Assembly (NCBI GenBank): GCA_000499405.2
Contig: HG738139.1
Coordinates: forward strand, 1,415,361 to 1,479,360
DNA length: 64,000 bases
Direction: 5' to 3'
Origin: Onchocerca volvulus
Taxonomy: Eukaryota; Nematoda; Chromadorea; Rhabditida; Onchocercidae
Under the pieces are notes generated by a model. That model had not been told where the DNA came from, did no database searches, and worked only from the letters and a program-made list of their open reading frames with translations. The position numbers and the translations under genes were made by a program. Shown here one piece after another: positions 1 to 14,070 of this stretch. Every line of letters starts with the position of its first letter. The stretch's first letter is position 1.

Positions 1-298
1 AGAAATTGTAAATGACCAATCTTCATAAAATTGGATTTTTCCACTATACGGTTCATATGTCATTATATGCTTAACTTTTGATGCTAAAAATCTTTTCCGC
101 TTCAAAATAAAGGAAAAAAAAAATAAACAAGAAACAGTGCTAATGATAACAATGGACTGAAGCTTTCGCTGTATTTATTTTATCTCAAAAACAGAAAAAA
201 GATAACGAAGTAAATACCTTTAAGAGTTTATTGATTGTTTCTCTGCTATCGCCTTCATCCTCATTCTCCTGTTGAAAACGTGTTTTTCGATTTATCAT
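1..298 (-). CDS. N-terminal exon(s) of an unrecognised gene, cut by window edge
   Basis: A minus-strand ATG at 298-296 opens an 81-bp exon (218-298) of 27 codons in phase 0. It is hydrophilic and acidic (starts MINRKTRFQQENEDEGD) and ends at a GT donor (GTATTT). Just before the ATG, on the minus strand, is TTTTTTAG, a good trans-splice or intron acceptor two bases from the start. A second open stretch at 1-69 reads through to the window edge. The strongest acceptor near it (ATTTTTAG, about 77) gives the wrong phase, so the second exon is uncertain. I do not recognise the product. Confidence 0.4.
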
Positions 299-3200
299 TT
301 CTAAAAAAACAAAATTTATCCTAAAAATTTTATATCTTATAAAAAGAGGAAGAAGATTGTTACATTGTATTGCCGTAATAAATACGCGGACGAACCGCGA
401 AAGGGAATGGGCAACGATGACGGCATTAAAATGTCAACAAGTTTATATGATAAACAAAAAGAACTGATTCATTCATTTACCTCGTAAAATATTTAAAGAA
501 GTCATGTGAATAGGTATGAAAACATGTGAATATCTAATTCTGCTACATTCACAAAAATAGCATATGAACTTTCATTTTTTATAATAAATCAACCAAATTC
601 AATCACTTTATAATATAAGAAATTGAATAGAACATTTCAACAGAAACTCGTTTTGAATGTCTCAAAGTTAAAAGTAAAAATTTGAAGATGTATGGTTAAT
701 TTTCCATTTTTCATTATCCTTTTCAGTAGTATAGCTATAGTTATTCAAAAAGTTTATATCAAAATCAGTCGATATTTTTGCTTGAAATTTCCTTCTATAA
801 ACTGATTTGAATGTTAAGCAGAAAAGAAGAAATTTTCTTTAGTAAAAATAATCCAATTAAGTTAATAAAAGGCATATTATTCATTAATTATCTTAATTAC
901 ACAATAACAATTCTTAGGTATTTGGGAGGAAAAAAAAGACAAGATATAAATTGAAGCATTTCAATAATACTCTTATCACTAACGGCGATTCATCCAATAG
1001 AATTATATAAAAATATTTGTCATAAAGTAAAAAATATGTAGAAGAAAAGATAGAAGATGAGTGGTAAATTGGTAAGCGAATGATAATACTTGAATTATGA
1101 ATGATTACAATAATAAGCCTTTCGTAATCAATTTCTTAATAAATATGAAATTAATAAATAAAAGAACGGAAATAACTATACTACAAAAAAAAGAAAAAAT
1201 ATATTTCGCAGTAATATTAGTACTATTATTTACCACAACAATAATTTTTTTTTTTTCTTGTGCAAAACATATTTATCAAAAAAAGAGCAAAATAAATGGG
1301 AAGTGGAAAAGATGAGAGAAAAAAAGAGATCATAATTCGGTGAACTAAAGCAATGAGACTGTAAACAAAACGAAAGCAAAGTTTTTTGAGTTTAGAAAAA
1401 AGATTCAGTTAAAATCCTTTGTACGTAATTTTCGTGCAATACATGTGTACGCATCCAGTCATACAAAAAACTTATTTAATTTGTTACTTGGTCTTTTAAT
1501 TAAGAAGAAAAAAAAAATAGAAGGTTTTGCCCACTTAATCAATGACAAATAAAGCACATTTTAAAATCCTTTTCTAAATAATTTTACAATTATAAAGGGT
1601 CATGCAATATTTGCAATTGGATAGCATTAAATATGGACAAAATAATTTTATTACAATTGATAAGTTTCCAAATAATTAACAATTTGTCATTTTATAAATG
1701 AAAAAAGCTATTATATATATATATATATATATATAATACAATGCTTAAATACATACTTATCGACTGATTCGTAAATATGCAAATATCAGAGAATTCTGAC
1801 GATCATCAAAGTGATGCAAAATTATAGCGAAAAAATTCCAAATCAAAACATACCTACGAGAAGAAATCATTGTTGATACATTTTGTAAAAAATTAAAATT
1901 TATTCCGACAAATACTTTTTGTCTACTTTTTCAGACCTCAGTCGTCCTGCGCGACTGCAATAAAAACATTGCAACGAAATGCACCGCCCAAAGCACTCAT
2001 CTGTCTAGCACAAAGACCAAAGTTTACAACTAATTTCTAATCAATCGCTGATATCGATTATAATACTCAGCCATGGAGCGCTACTTCTCTCATTCAACCT
2101 TTTGATTGATAAATAATACATTTATTCCTGATACATTATTTTTATGAAGGAAAAAAAAATGCAAAAAATGATTGCTCCGATTGATAGCTCAATCATTGGA
2201 AATTATTTTCTCAGAACAAAGTTTCGATATGATTGTTAAAATTGTTAGCCAAAATTTCCTGATTTAAAATTTCAACAGAAAAGGGAAGAATTTAATTATA
2301 GCAAGATGAAAAAGAGAAGAAAGAAAACAAAAATGGTCGTAGGAAGAAGAGGCAGATAGAACAAATGGACCTTGAAACAAAATGGACATTAGACATTGCT
2401 CATATCGATTAGCAATCATTAGACAAGTAATTAATGATCTTTGTATCCAAACATTCCAATTCTATCGAAATAAATTTCGATTTTTTCCAATAAAATTATT
2501 CCGATAGAATTTCCAAAACAGCATCAGTTAATGCTTCATTTGATAAATAACATACTAAAATAAAAATAGCAAACTTAAGATGAAATTAATAATGAATAAG
2601 AAGGAATAATGAAAATGAATTTTTAATTTCTGCCTACATTAATATATAAATAGAAAGCATTTATTAGCAAATCCAAAACGGAACTGGAAATTTTAATTTT
2701 CAGCATTCACTTTCCTAATCCTAATACTTGAACAAATGTGCAGAATTTTTTGTGCCTTTCAGACGAGGAGAATAATATCGATATATGATAATGTATATAC
2801 AACAAATTTTTTACACTTTAGTTTCAACTGTAGTTCAAAAGCTTAGAAATAATACAAAAGAAAGGTTAAGTTGCATATAGCACATTACAAATCGATATCA
2901 TCTATATTTATCACTTTTATAACGTTTTTTCTAATATCATTTAATCTAAAATAAAGATTCTCTTTTTCTCGTCCTCCTTTTTCTCTTCTCCATTACTTTA
3001 ATATTTCTGATTACGAATTTTCTTGACTTCACCAATTTCGAATATAATCCAGGTATATACATATATAATTCATATACAATTTGATTTAATTGATGTTACA
3101 TGTCAACTTTGTTGACGTTGTACATTTTGTTGACGTTTTTTTTGTTTATCTATGAAATGTTATGCGCCAATTACAGTTGAAAGTCTAGAATAGCGATGAG

Positions 3201-4289
3201 ATAATCGTATGACATCAATCATGTGGAAATTAAAACGTTAACATGTATCAATAGAAAGCATATGAATGAAAATTAAAATCCTCCTGAAGCACCTTCTAGT
3301 TGAAATTCAAACTGAAATTCGAAATTCGAATTTACTACAAAAAACTTGTCCTTAAAGCAGTAAATGTAACACACATGTTATACACACATTACTTTTTTCT
3401 GTACTTCTGCTGTTCTGCTATTTCACCGATATTTTGAACTAAAGTTGACATGCAATAACAAGAGACATTATCTTATATCAAATAAATCAAATTGCAATTT
3501 AAAAGTCTTGCAAAAAAGAGTGAAGAAAATCGAACCAAAAATACTTATATCATTGGAAACATATCTTGATACTTTAAATCTACCTACTTTTTTAAATTAC
3601 AAAATATTCGAATTAAAACAAGCAATTTTCTAGAGGATCCAATTTAACGACTTACTGCAATGTAACCAATAAGTAATAATCGAAATGCAACAAAATGTTT
3701 TTCCCAAAATTCTAAACTATTACCGGATCTTCACCGCATTGTTTCTGTGAACTGACATTTGATTGTACCCTATTTGGAACTGTAATTTAATGCATATCCG
3801 GGTAGTGTGGACGGGAATACTGATGATAAAACATGATTGTGACATATAACCTGACCTTTCTACATAATACCAGACATTTCGATGTTATAAAGGAAATGAA
3901 CTTCAGTAGTTTATAATTTTGGATACGCTTATAATCCAATCATTCTAGCATTTGTATTTCCACTAGTTCGGACGATATCTTTCGTTTCAATAAGTTAAAA
4001 ATTCAATATTTCAATCATTATTTACAGCTCCAAATCATGCAAAATAATAAAATTTGTTCATAAATCAGTCATCGCATAGTCGAAAATTACATAGCAACAA
4101 CAAGAAGCAGAAACATAAAAAGTGCAGTAAAACCAATTTGACGAAAAAAAAAAAAAACAAAATCAACTTGACATAATATATTGCATTGCATCATATAATA
4201 GCATATGATCTGGTAAGATCAAAAATTCAACGCACAAAAACTTCCTTAGTGGAATAGTATAAAAACGAAAGAAATTTCAATTCTTATTA
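299..4289. other. Non-coding stretch, no supported gene
   Basis: I see no multi-exon coding signal here. The interval holds an (AT)n tract near 1712-1734 and many short A or T runs. A small G+C-rich patch around 385-425 includes a 5-bp inverted repeat (CGCGG/CCGCG, 5-base loop) and lies just upstream of the minus-strand gene, so it may be promoter sequence. Short ORFs at 1097-1315 and 3445-3633 have low-complexity K/N/I composition and no splice context. Confidence 0.5.
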
Positions 4290-6010
4290 TACTCGTAGAT
4301 TGGCTGATATCGTTATTGAATTTCTTACCGCTGTCTTTTTGATTCATTGCTTGTTGAAACATAGTTTCAATCCCATCTCATCTCGTTAAGTCGCTGTTAG
4401 ATTTTTTATCAATCTTTTTCTATTTTAGAGGTAGTAACAGTGAACCAACAGTTGCTGCAAAAGATAAAATTTCGGTGATTTTTGCTCGACCAACTTCGAT
4501 TAGCTCATCATTATTGATTTATTGTGATCGTATGCTGAAGAGATCCTTATGCTAAAGAGTTTCTATACATTCTTTAATTCTTGTTCAAAACAGACGTATC
4601 ATTTTCCTACTGCTTCGAAATCATCCATTATTGCTTGCTTGCGTCATTCTTTTTTCTTCGAGATTGGTGCTTGAGGCATGATTTATTTATCACTTCTTTT
4701 TTTTTGTTAACAGAAGTTTTCGTGACTGAAAACTTTATTGTATAAAAATAGACAGTAAATCTAATTATTCTCGTAGATTGATTGGTTTCATTTCGAAATC
4801 TTCCAATCCTGTTTAGTTGATATTATACGTTGAAATGCAGATTTCTGTTCCCATTGTTGAAATACTGATCATGTTTTCTTATTGAATAATTTTTAGATTC
4901 TTTCGTCGATTTTCCTGCATTCATTAAATCGCTAGTCTCACTATTGCTATGATTCATATTGTAATACAATCGAATAAATCGAATTAAAATTCTGGACCGG
5001 ATCGCACTGAATTCTTTAAGAACTGCTGACTGCAAGCTTTTTAGACAAATTCTTCCTTTCTTTGTCCCAACCATCATTGTGACAGTTCACTTCTATTTCA
5101 TTTTGGCAACCTATTCTACAGTAATTTTTGTTTCTGACTTGATCATTTCTTTTTAACCAAACCGCTTAATGAAACGATTCTTTCTATCGTCATTATCACA
5201 GGCTGATCTTTCTTCTCTTTGATCAAGCGTTTCAATTTTACCTATTTGTCCAATTAACTCCCTTTACTGCTTAAACAAAAAATACGAATAAAGTAACCTG
5301 CATTAAAAGTGAAATATGCACAATTTATTCTATACAATATGTACAGGAACTTGATTTCTATTTTCTCGATAATATCTGGTAAATTCTTATCATACAAGCT
5401 TTGGAATCGAATCATAAATGGTCCCATTCACTAGGATCATTATTGAACTCAGTAATGATAAAGTTGGAAAAGGTTGAATCATTTCGAATGGCTCTCACGG
5501 CTTTCGCACTCGTTACGAATTCGTATACATTTTCATTCTGGATACTTTAAATACTGAATTAGATTTCAACATCTTCTTCAAGATCGCTAAAACGATCATT
5601 CCTTTCTTTGCATTTCCTATAAACCTTAACATTCTTTTCTTCTATCATTTCGGCATATTTGCTTCCTTCCTTTTTTCTTTCATTTGATAAACTTTTTGAG
5701 GAATTCTTAATATTCCAAGTTTTCACAAGTTTTCTTCAAGCATGAGCATTACGAGATACCATTTCTTATAGTATTCTTTATTGGAAGATGCTTACTGCAG
5801 ATCCTTCATCACATCAAATTCTGAATCGGTAACAAGAGATAATATATCGACAATGGCGAATCTGAATCTCAACCAAGCTCACTGCATGAATTTCTGAATT
5901 CATCGAGGATTTCATGATTCTTCCCTTTGGCGAATTCGTGCTCTTTGCAATATTACATACAGAGAATAGCTACGCTGATAATAAGTAAGGCACAACCAAA
6001 TTCTTGTATT
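4290..6010 (-). pseudogene. Possible decayed coiled-coil protein gene
   Basis: Several minus-strand stretches look coding, with K/E/D-rich helical composition, but lie in different frames and are broken by stops. They are at about 5872-5955 (YCKEHEFAKGKNHEILDEF...), 5559-5672 (EGSKYAEMIEEKNVKVYRK...), 5159-5264 (ELIGQIGKIETLDQREERS...) and an open stretch at 4823-5077. No consistent splice model joined them. This fits an old frameshifted gene, though a real gene with many small exons is not excluded. The family is unknown. Confidence 0.27.
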
Positions 6011-7985
6011 TCGTGAATGTTTCACCTACGCTTTCAATAGTAGAAAAGTATCACTTTTTGCGCAGACAATTTATTTCAGTCAATCAATTACATTTCTTAT
6101 TTTTTTTATCGAATTGCTTTCCTTTTAAATCATTCTTAAATCACTACAAATAATCATTCCCATACTTCTTACCGACAACATAATAGATTAAATTACTGAA
6201 AACACACGAGCAAGATACGTAAGCAACTAATAAATTAGATGACGTGTATCTTTCTCGACCAGAAAAAGAGAAAATGTAGTATTATTAATAATCGAATGAT
6301 CGTTCTCTCGTCTAATCCGCTTTTAGGGACATCGAAAAATTCATCCGTTTCAAAAACAAATTTTCCATTTCATCACTCTCCCATTTTCCTGACCCGGAAA
6401 ACCTACCACCCCGCACATACCCAGAAAAGTTCCTGAAATGTTGAATGAAACGGAAATAAAAGCAATCGAATGTGGCATTTTTCGAGCCTAAATTTCAATT
6501 CGTGCCCGAGCCGCAGCTCATTTTGTTTAATTCTCTAATGTTTCATCCAGATTACTCTATCGATAGCCATATCCGATTTTTGTTTTCCAACTTTCTGTTT
6601 GTCAACTAAATGTTGTCTACAAATTTCGTTCATCTCTCTCGTCTCTCATCCTTTATCAACGCTGAATTCACAGTTTTTCTAAATTTTGCTTTCTATGCTT
6701 TCACTTCTATATACTATTTCCAAAACATTATCGACATTTGCCATCTCTTCGGGAGATGAATTCTCTCGTAAAATGCGAAAATACCTGTCCTTCTCTATTT
6801 TGCTCCTTCAAGCTAATTGTCTCTATTTCACTTGCAATATTTTCTTCCCGCAAGGGCTTTTGTTCATTTTAACCTTTATCATTTCATCTTTAATTTCATT
6901 AAGTTGCCTGTTCATTTAGTGATCAGTGATCTTTTCTCGTGATCAATTACCAGCATTTTTTCTTACAGTAAACTCTTTTGCAGTAAGTCTTTTTTACAGT
7001 AAACTTTTTGCAGTAATCCCTTTTTCCCTCATAATTTTCTTAAATTTTTCAGGTTTTTTTTTTCGTATATATCTTATGTCATGCATATATTGCATTATTA
7101 CTAACACTGTTACTGTACTTATATCACTAACAAAACGCGAAGATCAATACAATTGATTTTATTTTCAGAATTTTTGTTAAAACTTAGTTAATTAGTGTCT
7201 ATAGAACTATGTTAGCCATAACAAAAAGATACAATAAGTTCAAACGAAGCACTCATTTCCTAAGCTCAAAATTGATGGGAGATTTGCTATCTACGATTTC
7301 GGTACATATCTGGCAGCTAAATTTCTTATTGATTGTCTGAGATCGATAATAGAATTTCCTCTCTTAACTTTACCATTTACTGTGCTAATTTCTCATCCTG
7401 TAATTTGGGTTATGATAGGTTATGATTTAATTCTTACAGTAACATGCAAGATAGATATTAAGACTTTATACAGCTTAATCAAAGGTTTTATTAGTAAAAA
7501 AGAGCAAATCAAAATGAGCTAAAAGTTCTAGATGGAAATAGTGGTATTATAACAGGTAATGAACATAACTCAGAGAACTAGTATTTATAGAAATTTCATT
7601 GCTTTAAAAGACAATGATTTAGATGGTAAAGGACTTTATGAAAATTTACCAACGCTTTTATCATATTTTCGTAAGACTTGCGATTTTTTCGGAGCGGAAA
7701 CTATTTCCGGAAGACGAACAATTTGCTTCCCGGTAGATAGAGTAAGCTGAGATACCATCGTAATACCCTAAAATTATAGATTAGACGAAAGCGGCGGAGG
7801 CATTCTTGAATTGTCAATAATTAGACTCATATCAATTAATTTATTTGCTGATTAAGTCGTAACATTTCCGATTTTCCGTTTATGCAATAAATTTATATGG
7901 TTATGATATAAATTATAATTTAGATATTATTTCTGGTTATTAGCCGACTGAGAAATAAATCTACAAATTTTGGCAAAACTAATGA
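6011..7985. other. Intergenic region upstream of MED7
   Basis: No supported gene. Pyrimidine-rich ORFs at 6239-6436, 6686-6919 and 6926-7156 look like composition artefacts. An open frame at 7559-7750 has more balanced codons but no partner exons, and lies about 240 bases before the MED7 start. It may be leader or promoter sequence. Confidence 0.4.
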
Positions 7986-10101
7986 ATGAATATGACGACT
8001 CATCCGGTTGGTGTAAGTTCGTTTCCTCAACCACCGGAATATGCTCGACAGTATACGGATGCTAATGTTGCGAAGAAAAATGTATTACCACCACCGATTA
8101 TACCATCTGAATTTACTGTTTTTGGCGAAGAATATAATTTCGAAGAGGTTTCCATCTTTTATTTATACATATTGTTTTTTTATTCTAACTTGGATTATTT
8201 TTATTTTTCATAAATAATATCGAAGTTATCTGGTTAGTTAAGGTAGTGTAATTTCTTTTTCTCTTTTCTTTCCTCCACTTTTTCTCTTCAATCAGTTTGA
8301 TTTTTCTCAGGGTTTGAGAATGTTTTCTGGTTTTATTATCACTTCAACTGATAAAATTATCTGTGGAATTTATACAGTTTTTGGATTTTTTTTTCGGAAT
8401 TTTCGGAAATGTTTGGAATTCACTTAGAAATAAAAATTTTTTTTCGGATATATTGAGTTAGATTTTTTGGAATTTTTTTTTAATTTAGCAAAATTAATTT
8501 CTTAAATGATAAATAATATTGCAGGAAATGATCCGATCATTACAATCTCAAAAAATGCAGCAATTATTTTCGAGTAATGGAGACTGGAGAAGCGAGCTGA
8601 AGAAACTGAACAGGAGTACTGTTGCTGCATTTCTGGATCTTCTTGATATCCTCATACGGTAAGTGATAGTTCCTTATTTTTAGCTAAGAATTCGATTATC
8701 TAGCTGCACTATATCTTAAATTTTTCCCTTTCGATTCTGCAGAAGTTTGGAAACTTTGATTTGCATATTGGCTAAATCTAAGGAACAAAATTATCATCAT
8801 TCGGCCCTATTGACGATAATTTGGTTCCTCAGATTTTTACTGAAAACCACAAGTAACACAAACCACAAATAGCAGACCAAAGATAAAAAAAAATGAAGCA
8901 CAAATCGAAAAAACAACTGTCTTCTATTAAATTTTATGAAGGCATGGCTCTTTGTTTTTAGGATATTAGCGATATAATATTTTCTCTAAACAAAAAACAA
9001 AGTAGCATCTGATTTCTTTGCAACCAATTTTATGAAGATGAAAAGAGAAAAGTGAAACTTGACTTAAGAAATAAGAATAAAAATTGAACAGAACATACTT
9101 GGATAGAAGTTTTTCATCTCTTTTCATATCACTTTCGGATACACAATGAGTTACTAACGCTGCTGGTGAAATACCAAAATGGAAAAAAAATGTATAAAGT
9201 CTTGTTATTGCTGAATTGATTTTGCGAATTCTTATGCATCAACTTTTTAGCTTCCCAGATGTGTTTGTTCATTATATTTTGAGTAATGAACAAAAATGCA
9301 CAAGTTAAGGAAATTTTTCTAACCAGACTGTGTTTGTTCATGATATTATTATTTTGAGATGTCCAAATCATCCTGAACGTCTGGAGAAAATTAGTAATTT
9401 ACGTCTTCTTTTCATCAATATGCATCATCTGATAAATGAATATCGGCCAGTACAGGCACGAGATGCGTTGCAATCGATGATGAAATTATTAATCAAAACC
9501 ATTGAGGTTTTTTTTTTTTTTTCGACTGGTATATATCATTTCTGAAGTTATCCTCAAAAACTGTTATTTAATTGATGAATCACATTTGTAATATATCAAT
9601 CTTAAGATTTTCAGGAAGTTACTAGTCGCTTTCGCACTTACCTCGCTATGGGTCATGAAGCATTAAATCAGGTTATCGATGAGGTACCTCCGATACTTTC
9701 AGCCTCCCCTATGCTTAATGTTGAGGTATTATTTTTCAGTTGTTTTGGTTTTGTATTTTGTGAGCAAATAATTGTTCTCGTTATTAGAAATCTAATTATA
9801 ATGAATGGCCGACTTTACGGACTCCTATTTTCAATTTTTTTTTTTTTCGATTTAAAAATTCTGATATTTCTGAAATTTTCAGGATGTAAGTGGCGAGTCG
9901 CTGGAGGAGCGAGTTGGAGCAATTGAAGATACAATTAGTAAGCGGAGAAGTAGCTACGATGAAGCTCGAAAGACAATTGTATCGAGGCGAGAAGCTTGGA
10001 GAAGAGATGTAATCCTTTGTGAATTGCTGGACAATATGGGGGATACAGATACGGAAAAAAGATTATCGCCTTCCACTAGTAGACTTCAAATGGAATACTG
10101 A
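7986..10101 (+). CDS. MED7: Mediator complex subunit 7
   Basis: Mediator links transcription activators to RNA polymerase II in the nucleus; MED7 is a middle-module subunit that pairs with MED21. Five exons: 7986-8147, 8525-8658, 9359-9506, 9615-9725, 9883-10101, keeping phase and giving 257 aa, slightly longer than human MED7. The N-terminus has the family proline cluster, the YTDANV element and a [13 protein letters not shown] segment. Exon 2 ends LLDILI(R) and exon 3 continues [19 protein letters not shown] and [17 protein letters not shown], the most conserved MED7 block. The C-terminal third is charged and helical, as expected for the MED21-binding coiled coil. The codon split between exons 2 and 3 (CG/A) restores the conserved arginine. 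A possible polyadenylation signal AATAAA is at 10701. The C. elegans counterpart is let-49. Confidence 0.92.
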
Positions 10102-11255
10102 TAATATGCAAACTTTCACATATTTAATGCCAAATAAGGATTTGATTTTAAAAAAAAACTTTGTCACAGTTTGTTATCCATTTATTGTGAATATCATGTA
10201 TGTTAGTGAAGTTGTCAAGCTAAATGGCTTATTTGCTGTGCACTTGTTACAGTTGTAAAATAATTTTGCCAATTGTTTATTGTGTGAAATTTACGAACTG
10301 TATAAATTATTGCACATCATATAATAATAAGAAATGTTAAAGTATAATTTGTTGTAAAAAGTATTTCAGTACATATCTTCATGTTTCATGGATTCGAATG
10401 TAGCATAATTTTCTGCACTGCATATTTATTAGTGATAATTAATGATAAAGCCATTTCAAATTGACATAATGCTTATATTATTGGCAAGTTCGGAATTGAA
10501 ATAGTATAGGAATGTTTGTTATTGCCTTTGGAAATAATTGTTTGACTTTATTATCGTATGAGATGAAGCTGTTCAAATTATGTTATAATGATGGAAAGTA
10601 TCGTATAATGATTGGACATGAAAATGAGATATTTTGATTGGAGAGCTTTATTTGCTTGTGTGAAGAGTTGTAAAGAACAACTGGATAGTGCACTTAGTGT
10701 AATAAAAACATAGGGAAATTGTCAGCTCCTATGTACAGGGAGTAATTCGAAACATATTGATTAGGGATATGGTAGATTTTTTTATAGGGATGATTGATGT
10801 AAAAGTGTACAGAATGTTATTTGGAAAATACAAATATATGAATTTCGTACTGCAATCAATCGATTTAGTTACTTCCAGAGTTTAGTATGGGACTTTTTCT
10901 CTGAAGGGACCGACTAGAAAAATATAATTAATAGTACGATAATGGAAAGGAAAAAAATTGTGTAAAATTAGTTCTAAACGCATAAAAGAAGAGAGATTTT
11001 AAAAAGAATGTGTGTACAAAATTATTTGCTACAATACTTCATTAGCAAATATTTATATGCAATGCTTATAATTGATTTTCTGGATTATTCAGAAATATTT
11101 GATCAGATTTCATACTAGCCAGAGATATAGAAGAATGACAATTCCAATAATCTCTTTATCGTTGTTTATGATTGCATTATATTTGTTAGTTTTGTCTCTA
11201 ATTTCATCTTATGATATGATAATCTATTTCAAAAAAATTTTCTTCAAATTTTAGA
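10102..11255. other. MED7 3' region and spacer to the zinc-finger gene
   Basis: No gene is supported. The interval holds the presumed MED7 3' UTR (AATAAA at 10701) and ends in a pyrimidine-rich tract with TTTTAG at 11251-11254, one base before the next ATG. That is a likely trans-splice acceptor. Confidence 0.5.
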
Positions 11256-13696
11256 ATGCCTGAATCGAACAAACAATGTGAATTTGTACACATTCCAGTT
11301 CGAAATTCACGTCATCCATTATTATGTGCCGAATGCTATAAACGATTTCAAACGTTGCAAGAATTATATTTACATTCAGAAGTATGCGTTGTTGAATCAT
11401 TTGAAAATGAAGCTAACAATGTATTTTCGAATATACCGTCGCTCACAGAGCAAGCTAATGTCTTTTCTGCTACTGCACATGCTGGAATTACGGTCAAAGT
11501 ATGTTTGTCCTTTAAAGTTTCATGATTCCTAAACATCTGTCTCCAAAAGAATCATTTACATATAAAACATTGCAAAAACATCAATATATCAAAACTTACT
11601 TACGCGTAAAATGATAGGATTAAAATTCTCACAATTTATATTATATAATCAAGTCCATCTTCCTCATTTTCCTTTCTTATTTTTTCTTTTTTTTTTAAAT
11701 GGTTTGTTGTTTATAGGCAACAGATTTTTCGGTAAATACAAGTTTTCTTCAGCTAAAAATATAAATATTTTGTGGTAAATTCAATAACCATCTTCACATC
11801 CCTTATTTTCAAATTAATTTTCCTTTTCTTAGGTAGATGATCCTCCAATTTTGATACCAGAGACAAATGCTTCAACGAGCTCTTCAAGATCGACAAATCT
11901 CTCGCTTTCAGCGAAATGTAAAACGGAATGTTCGAGAGAAAAAAAAAAAGAAATAATGACAGCAGCAGAAACGTCAAAAACAACACCCATTTCATTCATG
12001 TCTATGTCGGAATCGGAACAACGATATTGGTTATCTTCTGGAAGATTTTTTGCATGCTTAATTGCTGTAAAGTGAAATTTTTTAGAAATAGATTTTTATA
12101 TTTCATAAAGCAGTAATTTTTGAGGTTTCATGAGATAGTTGCTTCGTTTGAATGAATAAAATCAATTATTGCAGGTCCCAGAAAATATCCTTTGACTTGG
12201 AAAATGCACGGGTATTACAAAGTTCTAGTGGACTGAAGATTTATGTATCAATTGAAAGACTTTATGGGCTAGGAGGCGATACTAACAGAAATGATGGCCG
12301 TGATTATAGTTCTCAAGGTTTCATATTTTTCAAAATTCCATGTAATGTAAGGAACTTATTATATAATATAGCTTTAAATATTCTATACTACTTTCCTTAT
12401 TTCATTTTTTGTCCATTTGTTTGAAAAATTGTTAGAATGTTTTTAAGATTGCATAGTGCGAGGATTGCTTGTGATTTCGAAGTAATAAATTATTGAATGA
12501 TTTCAATTTAGGTACCTACCGATCCAATACATCCAATGTCAAAAGGAAAATAATTGGAGCACTAGCAAATGCTGATGAAGATGACGCTTATCGGTCGAAA
12601 ATGGAGTGTCCTAAATGCGGTCTGGTACTTTATCGACATAATTTTGGTACTCATTATCGAATACATACTGGTGAATTGCCTTTTATTTGTACATATTGTC
12701 AAAAACGATTCCGAACAACATCTGCATTGAAAGTTCATATCAGGTAAAAAATTATCCTTTGGAATCTGAGAAAATACCGGGAATTTTTGTGTAAAACTGT
12801 TAAAAATTTGGGGAATATTTTATTTGTCATTAAATTGCGGATTTACTTATTTTTGTTTTCTTTTCAGAGCACATACGGGTGAAAAACCTTATTCGTGCCC
12901 AAAATGTTCTTATTGCTGTATTACTAAACGTAATCTTGATCGTCATATTACTAACAATCATGTTAGAGAAGGAGAAAGACGAGGTATACATGTAACCTTC
13001 AAAAAAAAAAAAAAAGAAAAATTTCAACTGTGAATTTTTTGGCTTTACTGGAACTGTGTCTACTGTCAGGCATGAATAATGTCAATAAAAATCAAATCAA
13101 TACGGGAAATGAAGTAGAATATTAGGGATATTTTTGTTCTTGTCAGTTATATGATTTGAATAATGTTACAAGATTAATGAGGATTAATAAATAATTTCCT
13201 TTGAAATATCCTTTGAACTTTTTTATTAAGGACCACGAGAACGAAAATCACGATATAGAAGAGATGAGTATAGCGTTATCATTGATGATATTGAAATGGG
13301 TACCATTGAAGAAGGTGAAAAAATAGACCATCATTATGGAATTTCTCCGGCAGATATAGAAAATAGAGATATGGTAAGTTCTTGTTTTTGAATATTTTGG
13401 AGAATGAGCTTTCATTGCTTTTGTAAAATGAAAGAATTGTGAGATTTGTTTTATTAATACGAGTGGAGAATGAAACGGAATTTGTCTTTAAAATATTTTT
13501 TCGAAAGTGAGAAAATGATATATTGGAACATAAGTAATATTGATTCGAAAAAAATTGGTAGTCTAGGGAATTGGATTACCGATATTTGTGATCGTTACTG
13601 TTATAGGTGAAAGAGAAGACAAATGATGAATTGGAAAATAGTGATGAGAATAGACAATCAATTGATATACCTGTTCTTCCTTTACTTACTTTGTAA
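11256..13696 (+). CDS. C2H2 zinc-finger protein
   Basis: A likely nucleic-acid-binding nuclear protein. Exons: 11256-11498, optional micro-exon 11717-11731, 11833-12066, 12182-12317, 12512-12743, 12868-12983, 13231-13373, 13607-13696. Phases agree, giving 397 aa (402 with the micro-exon). The N-terminus has one knuckle-like finger ([21 protein letters not shown]). Three tandem fingers follow at about residues 237-316: CPKC...HYRIH, CTYC...HIRAH and CPKCSYC...HITNNH, with linkers HTGELPF and HTGEKPY; the latter is the classic linker. The middle is serine-rich and the tail acidic (EEGEKIDHH...). The start follows a TTTTAG acceptor directly. The exon 12182 acceptor was chosen at CCCAG instead of the TTGCAG seven bases upstream, because only the former avoids an early stop. 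Polyadenylation signal AATAAA at 13758. No specific orthologue recognised. Confidence 0.8.
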
Positions 13697-13954
13697 ATAT
13701 ATAAATCCTGAAACTGCTTAATTAATGTTTATATGTTTTTGCATGTATGTTTACATCAATAAACTATATTAGAATCCAAATCTTTATTTTTTTCTGGAAA
13801 ATTAAAGCCCAACAACAACTTATCAAAAATTATCGTATCAGAATTTATGGTGCCACATATTATGATATTGTTGATTGATTCCTTAAACTTCTTTAGCCCA
13901 AATTATTGGATACATTGACTTCAATGCAGGCATTCTTTTTTTTTGTGTGTGTGA

Positions 13955-13974
13955 ATATATATATATATATATAT
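13955..13974. repeat. (AT)n microsatellite
   Basis: About 20 bases of alternating A and T follow a short (TG)n run, in the spacer between the zinc-finger gene and the SWIM gene. Confidence 0.85.
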
Positions 13975-14070
13975 AAAATCTTAAAACTGTTTAATCAGTG
14001 AGTTTCAATTTTGTTTTAACTTTTGTTTCAAATGATTTGGAAAAACTTTTTTGTTTGAAGATCATTTTGC

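Noticed and set aside
7559..7750. 63-codon open frame upstream of MED7
   Set aside because: It is an isolated frame with no splice partner, no family match and no polyadenylation signal. Treated as leader or promoter sequence.
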